DNA of 64,000 bases from Puffinus mauretanicus. Lineage: Eukaryota; Chordata; Aves; Procellariiformes; Procellariidae. Of the stretch, positions 51,601-63,415 are shown in pieces. The DNA is taken from NCBI GenBank assembly GCA_023333565.1, contig JAJKFH010003493.1, positions 1,736,001 to 1,800,000 on the forward strand, given 5' to 3'. A model generated the notes under the pieces. That model saw only the letters and a program-made list of their open reading frames with translations, ran no database searches and was not told the origin of the DNA. Made by a program: the position numbers and the translations under genes. The first letter of the stretch is position 1, and every line of letters starts with the position of its first letter.

Positions 51601-54600
51601 TTTCTTTTTAAGAACAGTACAAACTGGAAAGAAAGGAGGTCTAATTTTGTGTTATTGCCATATAAATACAAATCCTTCAGTTAGTTTTTTAGAGTTGTAC
51701 AAGCTGATCCACTACGTGGATAGCTCTGCAAAGGTCAGCATAAAGGTGGAGATTTTGAAAGGAGGCTTCCAGATTTTTTTTGCCCAGGTCTCCAAAATCT
51801 AAGGCACCTTCTTCTGTTTGAACCTCTCAGCCAGATCACATGGATAACCATTCAATTAAACCTTAACCACTAACAGGAAACCTGTTCCGCTTTGCTCTGT
51901 TTTTTAAATGAGGGTCCAAACAAAACAGCTGAGCATACACAGATAGGAAAAAAAGGTCTCTGGGTTAAATAAAAAACAAAAAACAAAAACAAAAACAAAA
52001 AAAACAACAAGCAAAACAAAACAAAAAAAAAACCCCACAAAACAGAAAAAAGAAGGCAGGGGACAGATGAAAAAACTACTAACCCAAATCACCATTTCAT
52101 ACCAAAATGGCAATGTCAGAGTGAGTGGATAACTAACCAGTCCGCCCGTCCACACAATCTCCATTATTCCCTTCCTTCCTTCTCTCTTCCCCACAGAGCC
52201 CAAACGCTGCACAATATGTGGGCTTTCAGGCAAATGGCAAGGCGTTCAACCATGAGGAGTTAATATGGAACATATGTATGGCAAATTATGTTACCTCGTC
52301 TGGCAAAATCCTGGGTTTATGTTACAGCCTGGCCTATACTTCAACACAAGTATTCACTTTGGCTTAGCAGGTTTTCATGCTGGCCTCACATCTTTTCCAA
52401 TAAGACAGTCTGCAATGACATAATTAATAGAGGATAAAACACAGAGTCTTAACTTTGAAAGTCCAAAAAATTCCAGTCCCTGTGCTGCAAAATCAGACCT
52501 TCAGAAGTCCAGCTCATGGGAAAATTCCCCTCAACCTCCCCCGGCCAAAACCTTCCCAATGCCATAAGCCTAAGATATGTGGCCTAAAGCCTAAATTAAG
52601 TTGCTCCTGCAAGCAATTTTCGACAGGGAAAGCAAAAGGAGGATAGGGGTAGGAGACATTATTGTCCTCAAAGCCCACCACCTGCATAAGCTTCTGCAGT
52701 TAGCCCAGAATTTGTTGGCTTGGCATCACATAGCTGCTGAGAGAGGAGCTGTTTGTGGCCTCAGGAGTGACCAAAACTGCCAGTGGCATTCAGCAAACTG
52801 GGTTACTCCAGTCCAGCTCCAGTCACTGGGTAGTCACTAAGCTGCTTCTTGCCATGGGCAATAGTGCCCAGCTGATGACCCAGCAGAGTACTTGAGCTGG
52901 GGTAGGACAGGGTGTGCTTTTGGCAGATCCTCCTCCTCTCTACAACCTTTATGCCCCACAGTTCCAAGGGAAAACTTGTGCACTGGCTTTCCAGTCTCGC
53001 AAAGTTTTTCCCAAGCCTTCTCTGCAAAACTGACGGAGGTCTAATGGAAAATGAGCGTGTCTTAGCGTGGGCGGGTGGATCTGTCCCTGCACACAGTCAT
53101 ACCACCCTTATCACTACGGTATCCAAGCTGCAGTCCTAATCCTTTTAAAATTTTTGTACATAAGCCCAGAGCTTCAGATGCATATATTTAAAAATAAAAC
53201 CAAATAAACAAGCCCACTGGAAGGGAACAAAATAAATTCAAAGTCTTCTGGCTTTCAGATTAGCCTGTGATTTCACAGTTTAATTAGCCCATCTTAAGGT
53301 GCTACTGAATCTGCTCCAAAAAACATTCCCAAAGGAATCCCCAGAGCTTAATGTACAGGTTCAAATTAACGGCTAGTGCAAAATATTTGACTCGAGATAG
53401 TGAAGACAGAAATTAATTTGTGGCAACACATCACAAATAAGCTTTCAAAAACATTTAAAAAGCAGAGGTGAGCCTGCTCTAAGTGCTAAGAGACCTGGCC
53501 AGTATGGTGTGGTCTCACCAGATTTTACTTGTTCAATAGTCCATGAAGTCAATAAAATTATTTTAAACTAGTGATAGTACTTGTTGCAATTCATGTTTTT
53601 GTGAAAAAGTACCCCAGGATGAAGATGATTGTTAGCATTCATCTTGTGCCCACCCAACAATACTTCCAGCCTCCGCTATTGCAAAACCAGAAGCCTGGGA
53701 GCTGAAACAGAATAAAGACGAGAGATGAAAAGTGCATTAAGGGCCCTTCAAGCTCATTTTATTTCTATGACTCGCAGATGCATGATTACTGCTTGGTTTC
53801 TCTGCCCAGGAGGCAGACAGTTTCACTTTATGTATGATTATTTCGTGTGTGGAAAATTCGGAATGGTATCTTATACCCCTGGATTTAAATTCAATAAAAA
53901 TATTCCTAAAATATACACTAGCTGGTTACAAACACAGAGCCAAATTCTTTCCATGGGTTCTCAGAAAATGTCAGGTGCACATAATGAAGAGTCTAATACG
54001 CATTACACGATTTATTAGAATGGCATCAAATCATGTTTTTTTCTTCCCTTATAAATATTGTAATGCAGAGTTTTATAAAGCTGCCTTAGGACACATTTTT
54101 GCAAAGGAAAAGTAATTCTTGTCTTGTGAATTAAAAACCAAAATTTTTACAGACAAAAGCCAGACACTGCAGTATGAAGCCATGTCCTGGATAAATGGAG
54201 CCTCCATCAACTGAAAAAGAAATTCCTGTTGCGTTAAAAAAATAAACAAAACTAAGCAATATTAGCTACAGAAGAACGCTGCACCCATTTTACCAGGCAG
54301 CTGAAGGTCACGAGTCCAGCCCAGCAGCAGCACTTAATTTTAATGGATCCTATTTTTCTCACCCAAGGATGGTGTCATTCCACTGAAGAATGAAACCCTG
54401 GCTGGGAAAGTCAGTCCTTGCAGTGGACTCTGCCTAAACCACTTCCATTTAAATGCACATTGTACGTAAGCATGAGTCTGCTCAGCTGACCGCCCTTAAC
54501 TGCAGTATCTGTGATGTGCAGAGCTGGCATCCAGGATTGCCCCCAGAAGGCAGCTCAGGCAGTGGGATCACCTCCGCAAGGCAACTGAAAACATTCCCCA

Positions 54601-57600
54601 CCCCAATAGGAATAAAGTTTCCTTTCAGGTTTGTCCTGTTAGAATGGTTTCTAAGCTACCCATGCCCCATGCAAACATCTTTGATTACACTAAAATAACA
54701 TAAAATATCAAATACTGACACCTCTCTCCAGCAGCCTGAAATACACATATCGTGCTCTAAACTTTTAACACTTCTCTGGCTTTCCATTTTTGAATGTATG
54801 TTCGTGCCTCCCACCACAACTCTTAAAAAGACTCGCTATTCAGACATGCAAAAGAAAAAAAATTAACATTACTTTTCATCATGATCGAAGAGATTGCATG
54901 TGGGAACCTATCATCCTAGGAGCTACACACATGGAAAGGTTTTAGTTGTAAATATACTAAGCAGCCGCATCAGGCCAAGGAAAAGGCTCTGTCAAGCTTC
55001 CAGCAGAGCATTAGGATGAAGCCCTGAAAAAAGGCCTTTTCATCCAAGTATACATCAAAGAGAGAATTTTTTCTCTCTCAAGATTTTTTTTACTATTCAA
55101 TTTTACTCTCAATAAATTATTTTTGACATGTTCTAGGATTAAATTCTCATCCATAGAAAAAAAATCCAAACACCTGTGTCCTAACTTCTTTTCCTTCCTT
55201 TCTTGTGATTTCACCTCCTGAGCACACCCACCAGGATCATCACTTAGGAAAAGCCAAACATATTTTGGGCAAATGTTTACTAATATTTTGTTCACAGTTT
55301 TTCATTAAAAATAAGTTTTCCAACTAACTCTATCCTTCATTTATATCCTTGCACACAGCTACAAGGAAAACCGCAACTGAAACAGTAGCGACATTTCATC
55401 GTAGATGAGAAAGAAATAGAGGTCCCTTCTGCTCTCTGGTATATACAAGTAAGTGTCAATTTAGAGATCCAGTAGTGACCACTCTGCACAGGCGCAGGAG
55501 CCAGCTGAACACATCTGGTGACAGGATCATGGTGTTAGATGTTAAAATATCAGTTCTGAAGGAAATAAGTTGAAGTTCTGGTAGCATTGTGTCCTGGCAA
55601 CAGAATTTTGCGCAGCCAATGCAATGCAGTGAATGGGTTCATTTGTAGAGGAGGTCTTAGGTCCAACAGTTTCATTACTGCAAGACATAAAATGTTTTCA
55701 AAATAGCTTAGGTTCAACTGTACTCACTAATAAATTGGAGTTATCATATATTCACACTGCTTTCAGAGTTCTTCCAGGCTATTCTTAATTAGCTACAGTT
55801 CACTGCTTTTCTGATTTATGTTAGTATAGATAGTCTTTCTGCAATTTTTTTTTGTTTATAACTTGCACGTTTCCTTTTGACTGTAGTGAAGTTTCACTGA
55901 AACTGAAATGTCTGAGTACTCAGAAATCCACACACTTCTAAAGATCCCTGAGTTTGCTGTATTATTTTAGTTCATGGGTGTCACAGAGCATGTATGTTAT
56001 TTTAACTTACAGTTCAGCTGCTGCTTCAGGAAAAAATGTCCATTCCTAACTGTATTTTGAAAGACAGACAAAAAGAAGTCAAGCTAGAATCCTCTAAATC
56101 AGAAAACCAGGAAACCACAGAAATAAGGAGTTTGATGCACCAGTGCACACTATTAATCTTTGAAAAGTTTAGGACTATGAAGAAAGAAAATTTCAGAATA
56201 CAAAAAGAATAATGTATAGAAAATCCAGCATATCAAAGTATATCAAAGCAATGTGAATGAATAAAGCATAATTTAAAGTGAGGAAAGGGGGAATGACTCA
56301 TCTTTATGCTATGAGAGAAAGTTTAAAACACACATCCTTCTCAGGTCAGCAGCAAAGAAAGATGCTGAGACCTCAAGCACCCAGCCCAGAAGCTGCCTGC
56401 CCTTCCTTAGCAATTGCTCTCTATGGGCAGGAAAGGGAATCCCACCTGGCACAAGGGTCTAACCTGCACTGAGATCAGAGCAGTTTATGCCACAGGACCA
56501 CACATGCCTCTCCAGAAAAAGACTTCAGATACCCATTGTTACCTGTATTCACTTCATAGAATAAAATTTTTTTTCAAGGATTAATATGACGTATGTATAA
56601 CACACAGACCCCAGCATGTATGTATAGATTATGTATATGAGCTGAAAAAAAACTCAAAAACTCATGCTTAGTGTTCCTTTTTCTTTTGAGTGATCCTTCT
56701 TCGTTTGAGTGGGTTGTTTTGAGGGGCTGGTTTGGCACAATTTTAGGTATCAGAGAAACAAAACTACTTTTCTCCCAGGCTCTTCATCTCACAACAGCAG
56801 AAAAGAAAAGGCAAGTTCGCAGATTTCTTTGGAGTTGTTCCACAGGAGCAAAATGTTCTCAGTTCCCTAAAAAAAGCTAGTAATATTTCATCTTTGTTGA
56901 AAATGAATTAACTATTGAATTTAGTTAATTAACTGAATGAATCAATGACCATTCAAGGTCCCTTATAAGAAGAATTCTGAAAAAAAAAATCTCTTACTTG
57001 AAGATTTTGAAGCCATTTTTGCTTAGCCATGCAGAGTTAATGTGCTGCAGACCTGAAAAATATTACATCTAATTATGCTAGCTGTGCCACAGAAGCAATG
57101 GGGAACTTGAGAATATGACTGAGAAAAAGCTAGATAGTAGGCTAATGGACACCCATAGTTCATCAAAGGGTCTAACATGGGCTACACAATGTAACTCAGC
57201 TACCACAAGATGAAAATAATCAGAGACAGCATTTAAAGTTGCATCGCATCTGAAGAATGCCTAATGCTGCCAGCTGCAGCAGCCTGAGTTCATGCTCAGT
57301 GGATAAGTTAATTAACCAATGTAAAACATCATGATGGACGCATTAGGGAAGATAATCACTGAGAGGAGGCTGAGGAGACGGTATCTAAGGGCCTGATCCA
57401 ATGTTTATAAAGAAGAGATGCAGGCTGGATTTGGTATGTCTGGGCTCCTGCCCCGTGAGGCCCAGGGTGGGCTGCTTGGTCCCAGGTACACAGCTTTGCA
57501 TCTCTGACCCAGCACATCACCCTGGTTAGAAATGTTCTGCTGAGCCCCCGAGCCCGAGCAAGGCACAGAGGGGTTGATCCCAGAATCAGAGGGACTGGAA

Positions 57601-60600
57601 ATAGGCAGTCGCTGCCAGTGGTTGTAGTTGCATGAAGGAGATGCCTCAGAGCAAGGTGAGGTTCATGGGAGCCTGCAGACCTGGGGCAGCCAGAAGCATC
57701 CCGTGAAACAGTGTGCCCAGGCAGTTTGCAGGCACCGCAAGGTGTAGTAAACAGCCTCTGTATGTAATAACCATGCAGAAAATCCTTCAACGCTACCTCC
57801 AGTATGTCTTGTGAACTTTTTATCTGTTGGAGAAAAATGCAATCAATGCTACGCCACCTGGGCTTCTCATCATCTAAAGGGACCTAAGATTATCTGCATG
57901 ATTCTCTCCTTAGAGTTAATGAACAGCATTTTAAAAGGTACCTCGCAGAGTCCGAGTGCCTTTCTTACTGGAATCATAATGAACCAGTGCCTCCTGGTGA
58001 AAAACACTCTCTCAGCACCCTTGGATGCAGCACCTCCGGTCCCATGGCCTGGTCAGAGTGTAGTTTGCTCAGCCAGAATATTGTACAAGAAAAAAATATA
58101 AAAACTAGATAGAAGGTGGCAGAACAGCAGCAAAAAACTCTCTTCCAGGACTCCACGGTTTCTCAGCCCTAACAACTATCATCTGATCCAGTTCAAATCA
58201 AATGAAACTGAGATGCTGGCTTGGCTGTAAGGAAAGAAATTAAAAGAGGTGACTGACTTGCAGTCACTTGGAAACAACAGCTTGAATGCCAACTGAAAGA
58301 AGACAGAATACGTAATGCTTCAAGTATTACTTTCAATACAGAAAATAATAAAGAAGCAGACAATAAAACATTAACGTAGCTAATTTTTTAAGAAAGGAGA
58401 GTAAGAAGCTGCCAAAGGACAGTGGCAAAGGCTAGAATGTTTTGAGGAGTTAGAAATTAGCACATTTATAAACATGCCCTATTGCAAAAACCAGATACTG
58501 CAGATGTCATGGTTTTTTTGAACCACAGTCAATCTTAAGCAGCATGTGTAAAGAAACTGCAGACATAAATATTCACACATCCACAGTGCCTGAATTTCTT
58601 TCTTATCAGGGAGTAACCCTGCCTTGAACTTTGCACATTTGGCGGAGGCATATAATAACTGAACAGCACTGCAGATCAGTCAAGGATACAGACAAATCTT
58701 TCTTCCATGGTTCTGCAGTTTTAGAAAGAATTCAGAGTCTCCTGGAGTTGCTTAATGAAAAGGCTGTCCAAACTGTTAAATCTCTGAGACAGAATAAGCT
58801 GTAGGCCTAAATACGCTCCAGAAAAATAATTAACAGTTTTTTTTAAAATTATTTTGTTTTCTCCTTCCCAGCTTTTGCACCAGACTTTCTGCAGATTTCA
58901 AGATTTCTGGTCAAAAGGACAAAATTCCTTGCCAGCTGGAAGATTAAATATATCTTTAAATATTCAATAACATTAAGCCTACCTTGGAAAAGCGGATATC
59001 CTTTCCAAAAAGCACAAAACAATCTCTAACTTCATTCAAACAACTCCGAATGGATTACAATAAGAAAGTGAGTATTTTCTAGAAGCAGCCAGGCATCATC
59101 TCTCCTGGAATAGACTAAATATGTTTGGTTAAAATCAGCAGGGTGTGCAAGTTGCTTCTCACTGTTCAGTAAGAGTCTTACCATCCTGTCAATGGAGTGG
59201 AATGACAGACCAAAAGAGTCATGAAAACAAATCACTACTAGTGATGGAGGGAGAATTAAAACAATATCAAAATATTGAAATGCAAAAGAGGTATTTAATA
59301 CTGGAAAATTATTTATTCAAAGCTGTAGCTGAAACTGAAAATGTACTTACATTGAAACAAAGAATAAACACTGCAAGATCACAGTCACAGTCCACATCTT
59401 CTCTATCAACTTACACTGCTAAGCAGCTTGAACTGCTTCATGATGGTGGTTTTTCTAATATTGATATTCCCCTTAAACAGGCAAAATATAGAAGAAAGGG
59501 CCTGAGAGCTTTTCCATGCCATTTTTATCCATTTAAAGTTCTTATTAAAAGCCAAGAGATGTGTAAGGAAAGGTAGGGTCATTGTGTCATATCTGCCATC
59601 TCATGAGGAAAAGCCTCTCCAAAATGCAAGCACGAAATGAAGCAAGCCCCTTCCAAACCATTAGTCAGTCCACAGCTGCAATTTGATTTGTGCAAAGCAA
59701 ACCTGTCTGAGGCCAGGGATGATACAAGAGTTAAGAAAGTTAATGATGAGGTATAATTCTTCCACAGAGCCCGGTCTTAAGCTATGTCCAAAATCAGTAC
59801 TATTACTGACAGAGAGCTGAGATCTCTCCCTGCACTGTTCAGCTTTTCCCCTACTGAGAGCAAGGGCTCTGCTCCAAACACAGCAAAAGTCTGGCCCTTC
59901 CCCAACAAGTTTTTCCCAGCTTTTGTTCTCCTTATCAAAAGTTGGAAAAAAAATTAGTGAGGAATAATATTTATTTAGTTCATCTACTGCAAATTGCAGT
60001 AAAAAGGAGCTCCTCTTCGTCAGCCTACTCAGTGGCACCTTTCTCCTCCTCCATACTGTTTTTGAAACAGAAGCCAGTTATTAAACCCCATCTGTCCCAC
60101 CAAAGGCAAAATAATAACAAAAAAAAATTTTTTTAAAATGTGAATATGAATATACATGAATCTGTAAATGTTTCTACCATTGGGATGCAACTGCTACTCT
60201 GATGCTCACATTTAATAGTACGTAAAAAGGATGGATGGGAATCAGTTAATAAGATCAAAACTAGCTTAAAATAGAGGCAGAAGGAATTGAAGCAGAAGGA
60301 ATGTTTTCACCACCTGCCAAACCTGGCCTCTATGAATCTGTTGTACGACCACATCACCAGTATAGTACTTGTATTCCCTTCCATACACTCCAGCTCAGTT
60401 GAAACAGTATGCCTAAATCTTTCCACATATGACTAAAATATCAAACTTAAAACCAATATAAACCTAGCAATGATATTATCCTGGGCCTTAGTCTATGAAT
60501 CAAGGACTAACAAAATAGAGCTAGTCTTAGAGGATTTAATATCCACATTACTTACGCAAAGAAATCTGATTTTATTTCTTCCCATGAATGTTATTAAAAT

Positions 60601-61241
60601 CAACAAAACCAAATTACCACCAAAAAAAAAAAATCAAGAAAAAATAGGAAAATGCTGCCATAGTTTAATTATTAATAACTTTAACTTAAATTAAAAATAA
60701 ACCAATGCTGCTGCCAAATTTAAAATCAAATCAAGGGTCTAATCTTAGGAAAGAATTAGGAGTCAATTCAGAAAGAGTTAAATGAACAAAATTACTTCAA
60801 GAAATAATCTGTCTAAATTCTAGAAAGTAACAATCAATTTTACTGAAACCCCAGCTGAAGCCAGAGTGATTTAAAGTGCACTCAGCAGTGAAGCTGAGTT
60901 ATCTACTATCTGAACTGCAATTTCAGGCCACTTAAGCTTCCTTCTGAGAAGGCTGCTCTTTGGTAAGCGTGAGTTTACACTGTACAGTTCTAAGGCTTCT
61001 AAAAGTTCCAATATAAAGCCTGAGGTTTCTGAGGCTATGCTTTCAGAACTGTTCTCATTTGGGAAACTTTTCTCTCTTATTCTTTTACCAATATGCGTTT
61101 TACAGGAGCTCACAAAGACCCATATGCATGCAAATGCATTGACGGCCCAAAATTAAAGCTGGGTTATCTCTCACCATAATAAAAGACAAGTGATAAACAT
61201 GAAATTAAGCTGAAAAAATATGTTTAAGATAATCAGGGATT
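48626..61241. other. Long non-coding stretch, intron or intergenic
   Basis: Over 12 kb of unique sequence broken only by the A-rich tract at 52 kb and short A runs near 60120 and 60622. The longest frames are 144 codons minus at 57356-57790 and 143 codons plus at 59145-59576. The second begins at a GTG, with its first ATG at 59202. Neither shows a recognisable domain, and both fit the chance maximum for this much sequence. I see no gene. Confidence 0.5.
51967..52050. repeat. A-rich (CAAAA/CAAAAA)n low-complexity tract
   Basis: About 80 bp of almost only A and C, with units CAAAA, CAAAAA and CAAAAAA mixed, followed by a C run and more A-rich sequence. This is the longest low-complexity tract in the window. 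Confidence 0.9.
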
Positions 61242-62191
61242 AGAATCATAGAATCATAGAATCATTAAGGTTGGAAAAGACCTCTAAGATCATCGAGTCC
61301 AACCGTCAACCCAACACCACCGTGCCCACTAAACCATGTCCCTAACTGCCTCATCTACACGTCTTTTAAATACTTCCAGGGATGGTGACTCAACCACTTC
61401 CCTGGGCAGCCTGTTCCAGTGCTTGATAGCCCTTTTGGTGAAGAAATTTTTCCTAATAGCCAATCTAAATCTCCCATGGTGCAACTTGAGGCCTTTTCCT
61501 CTCATCCTATCGCTTCTTACTTGGGAGAAGAGACCAACACCCACCTCGCTACAACCTCTTTCAGGTAGTTGTAGAGTGTGATAAGGTCTCCCCTCAGCCT
61601 CCTCTTCTCCAGACTAAACGACCCCAGTTCCCTCAGCTGCTCCTCATAAGACTTGTGCTCCAGGCCCTTCACCATCTTCGTTGCCCTTCTCTGGATACGC
61701 TCCAGCACCTCCATGTCCTTCTTGTAGTGAGGGGCCCAAAACTGAACACAGAATTTGAGGTGCGGCCTCACCAGTGCCGAGGACAGGGGCACGATCACTT
61801 CCCTGCTCCTGCTGGCCACACTATTCCTAATACAGGCCAGGATGCCATTGGCCTTCTTGGCCACCTGGGCACACTGCCGGCTCATGTTCAGCCGGCTGTC
61901 AACCAGCACCCCCAGGTCCTTTTCCTCTGGGCAGCTTTCCAGCCACTCCTCCCCAAGCCTGTAGCGTTGCCTGGGGTTGTTGTGGCCAAAGTGCAGGACC
62001 CGGCACTTGGCCGTGTTGAACCTCATACAATTGGCCTCAGCCCACCGATCCAGCCTGTCCAGGTCCCTCTGCAGAGCCTTCCTACCCTCCAGCAGATCAA
62101 CACTCCCGCCCAACTTGGTGTCGTCTGCAAACTGACTGAGGGAGCACTCGATCCCCTCATGCATAGCATTGATAAAGATATTGAACAAGAC
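61242..62191 (-). mobile_element. CR1 LINE, 5'-truncated copy
   Basis: This is a chicken-repeat-1 family non-LTR retrotransposon on the minus strand. Its 3' end lies at about 61242, where three overlapping AGAATCAT-type units, read in reverse, form the ATTCTATG tail typical of avian CR1. The conserved 3' region follows, then the C-terminal part of ORF2. About 950 bp remain of an element that is several kilobases long when complete, so this is an ordinary 5' truncation from incomplete reverse transcription. Similarity stops near 62191, just upstream of the VLFNIFIN motif, where the frame meets an immediate stop. No target-site duplication was seen, and CR1 usually makes none. The family assignment is secure. 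The subfamily and age cannot be fixed without alignment to a consensus library. Confidence 0.95.
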
Positions 62192-62194
62192 CAT
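61329..62194 (-). pseudogene. CR1 ORF2 reverse transcriptase, C-terminal fragment with a frameshift
   Basis: The remnant encodes the end of the CR1 reverse transcriptase, the enzyme that copies the element RNA at a nicked target. The first frame covers 62194 to 61517 (225 codons). It holds the catalytic box FADDTKL at residues 22-28 with both aspartates present, then [10 protein letters not shown] at 51-60, KDLGVLVD at 92-99 and [12 protein letters not shown] at 164-175. The frame shifts near residue 212 (about position 61557), where CR1 elements normally have one more base. The protein continues in a second frame from 61544 to 61329, with [32 protein letters not shown] and a stop after VRDMV. 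The endonuclease and N-terminal RT motifs are missing, so the copy is dead. The ATG at 62192-62194 is accidental, because it lies at the truncation point. Confidence 0.93.
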
Positions 62195-62500
62195 TCATAA
62201 ATTCATGGGCTCTTTGGAGTCTTCCGGCCTGTCGCGCAGTAAGCGCTGGGGCAGCATCAGGGAGCAAAGCATTCGTGGTGCTGCCACAGAGCTGGGAGAC
62301 CGCAAGGTTGATCACAGGCTGTGATTGCTTGTTAGTATTTTTGCTTCTCTTCTCCAAGATGGCCTGGACGAGGATTTTAGGAAAAGAGGAGTGTTTGTTT
62401 TCCCACAAACTTCCCTTACGTCTAGCCTTTGCTTTTATACCCTTTGAATTTTGTTTGTTAAGCCTTGCAAAGCTTCCCATTAAGGTCTTTAGACAAAAGG
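62192..62500 (-). other. Unassigned segment abutting the CR1; possible LTR or promoter fragment
   Basis: The segment upstream of the truncated CR1 differs in composition from both sides. It runs from a TATA-like box (62432-62439) through a moderately GC-rich stretch with several CpGs (62225-62260) to the junction at about 62191. It is open for 107 codons on the minus strand, but the product matches nothing I know and the frame differs from that of the CR1. An LTR fragment, an old promoter, or unique sequence are all possible. Confidence 0.3.
62432..62439 (-). promoter_or_regulatory. TATA-like box upstream of the CR1 junction
   Basis: On the minus strand the sequence TATAAAAG sits in a GGGTATAAAAGCAAAGG context. 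It is followed by about 240 bp of more GC-rich sequence before the CR1 body starts. Such a box occurs in LTRs and in Pol II core promoters, but also by chance in AT-rich DNA. No polyadenylation signal, primer-binding site or LTR terminus was identified around it. Confidence 0.25.
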
Positions 62501-63281
62501 GTCAGCTTACAGGCATGCACCATGGTCAAGTGCTGTTCAGATTATGCCATCAGCTCAGTTATGGAAAAAAAATGTATCTGAGCATTTTTAAAATTCATGT
62601 AATGTTACCAATCACAAAGACTGAAAGATTACAGCTTTTAAAATTTTCTAAATTACCTTTGATATAATTCAGGATTGGCATAATTGCATGAATAAATGTT
62701 TTCAAGTTACTTTCTCCTACTAATATATGGAAAATGTAATTTTTTCTTTTGAAAGACACCCTCAGCAACAAGTAATCAATCAACAAATCTCTAGCCCATG
62801 AAAAACACTAAAAGTAAACGTGAAAATTTGTGACAGCTTAGCAGGAACATTCCCATCTTAGAACATGAGTTTTCATTTCGAACAGGACTGTAGGTCAAGA
62901 AACTTATCACCTGAAGTTTCATCTTGACAGATCAGTCCAAAATATTGTAAACTAAACCTCAGTAAGAATACGAAATCTTTTCATTGCCCTAAGAAGGATC
63001 AGAGGACAATTGTATCTGCTGTTGAATGACACAGGAAAGCACTGCCTTTGCTTCAGACAATTGTCTGTTTCAAAACAAAAACAAGCCAGTGATTTTAGGC
63101 AAACTGCAGATATGAAGTGTGTAAGCATGAAGACAACAGCAATGATATACCATTATGAAAGTGAGTTACATGCTCAGGTTTATTGTTCCTCATCTCATCA
63201 AAGTAATTTAAAAGTAAATCAATAGTGATAAGTGATCCCCGACTGCCAATTAACAATGCATTGTATATGTATGTCTTTTAG
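62501..63281. other. Non-coding stretch, nothing recognised
   Basis: AT-rich unique sequence between the segment flanking the CR1 and a splice-bounded candidate exon. No repeat or gene is recognised. Confidence 0.5.
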
Positions 63282-63415
63282 GCACCGCAATAAAGATGGT
63301 TCAGAGAATGGATTTGGAGAGTGGATGAAATACCAGCTCGAAGATCATTTAGAGATGGAAATCCACTCGGGAGGGGATTTCTGAAATACGATACAACTAC
63401 CACAGAAAACTGCAG
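63282..63415 (+). other. Candidate exon (splice-bounded, not fully open)
   Basis: An acceptor-like ATGTCTTTTAG precedes this 134-base segment, and a consensus donor CTGCAG/GTAAGG follows it. One plus-strand frame is open for 33 codons (beginning HRNKDGSENG) and stops before the donor; the other two frames stop sooner. It could be an untranslated or long-non-coding-RNA exon, or a chance pair of sites. The minus strand is open across the whole segment for about 45 codons, but without splice support. Confidence 0.2.

Noticed and set aside
57356..57790. 144-codon minus-strand frame, the longest outside the CR1
   Set aside because: It is proline-, serine- and cysteine-rich without a known domain, has no splice or promoter context, and lies in a GC-richer patch where stops are rarer.
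59145..59576. 143-codon plus-strand frame
   Set aside because: It starts at GTG and its first ATG is at 59202. No domain is recognisable, and the length fits the chance maximum in 64 kb of AT-rich DNA read in six frames.
60871..61113. 80-codon minus-strand frame just downstream of the CR1 3' end
   Set aside because: It looked protein-like at first (KTHIGKRIREKSFPNENSSES) but starts at GTG, lies outside the CR1 and matches no family I know.
61655..62200. 181-codon plus-strand frame
   Set aside because: It is the antisense shadow of the CR1 reverse transcriptase frame.
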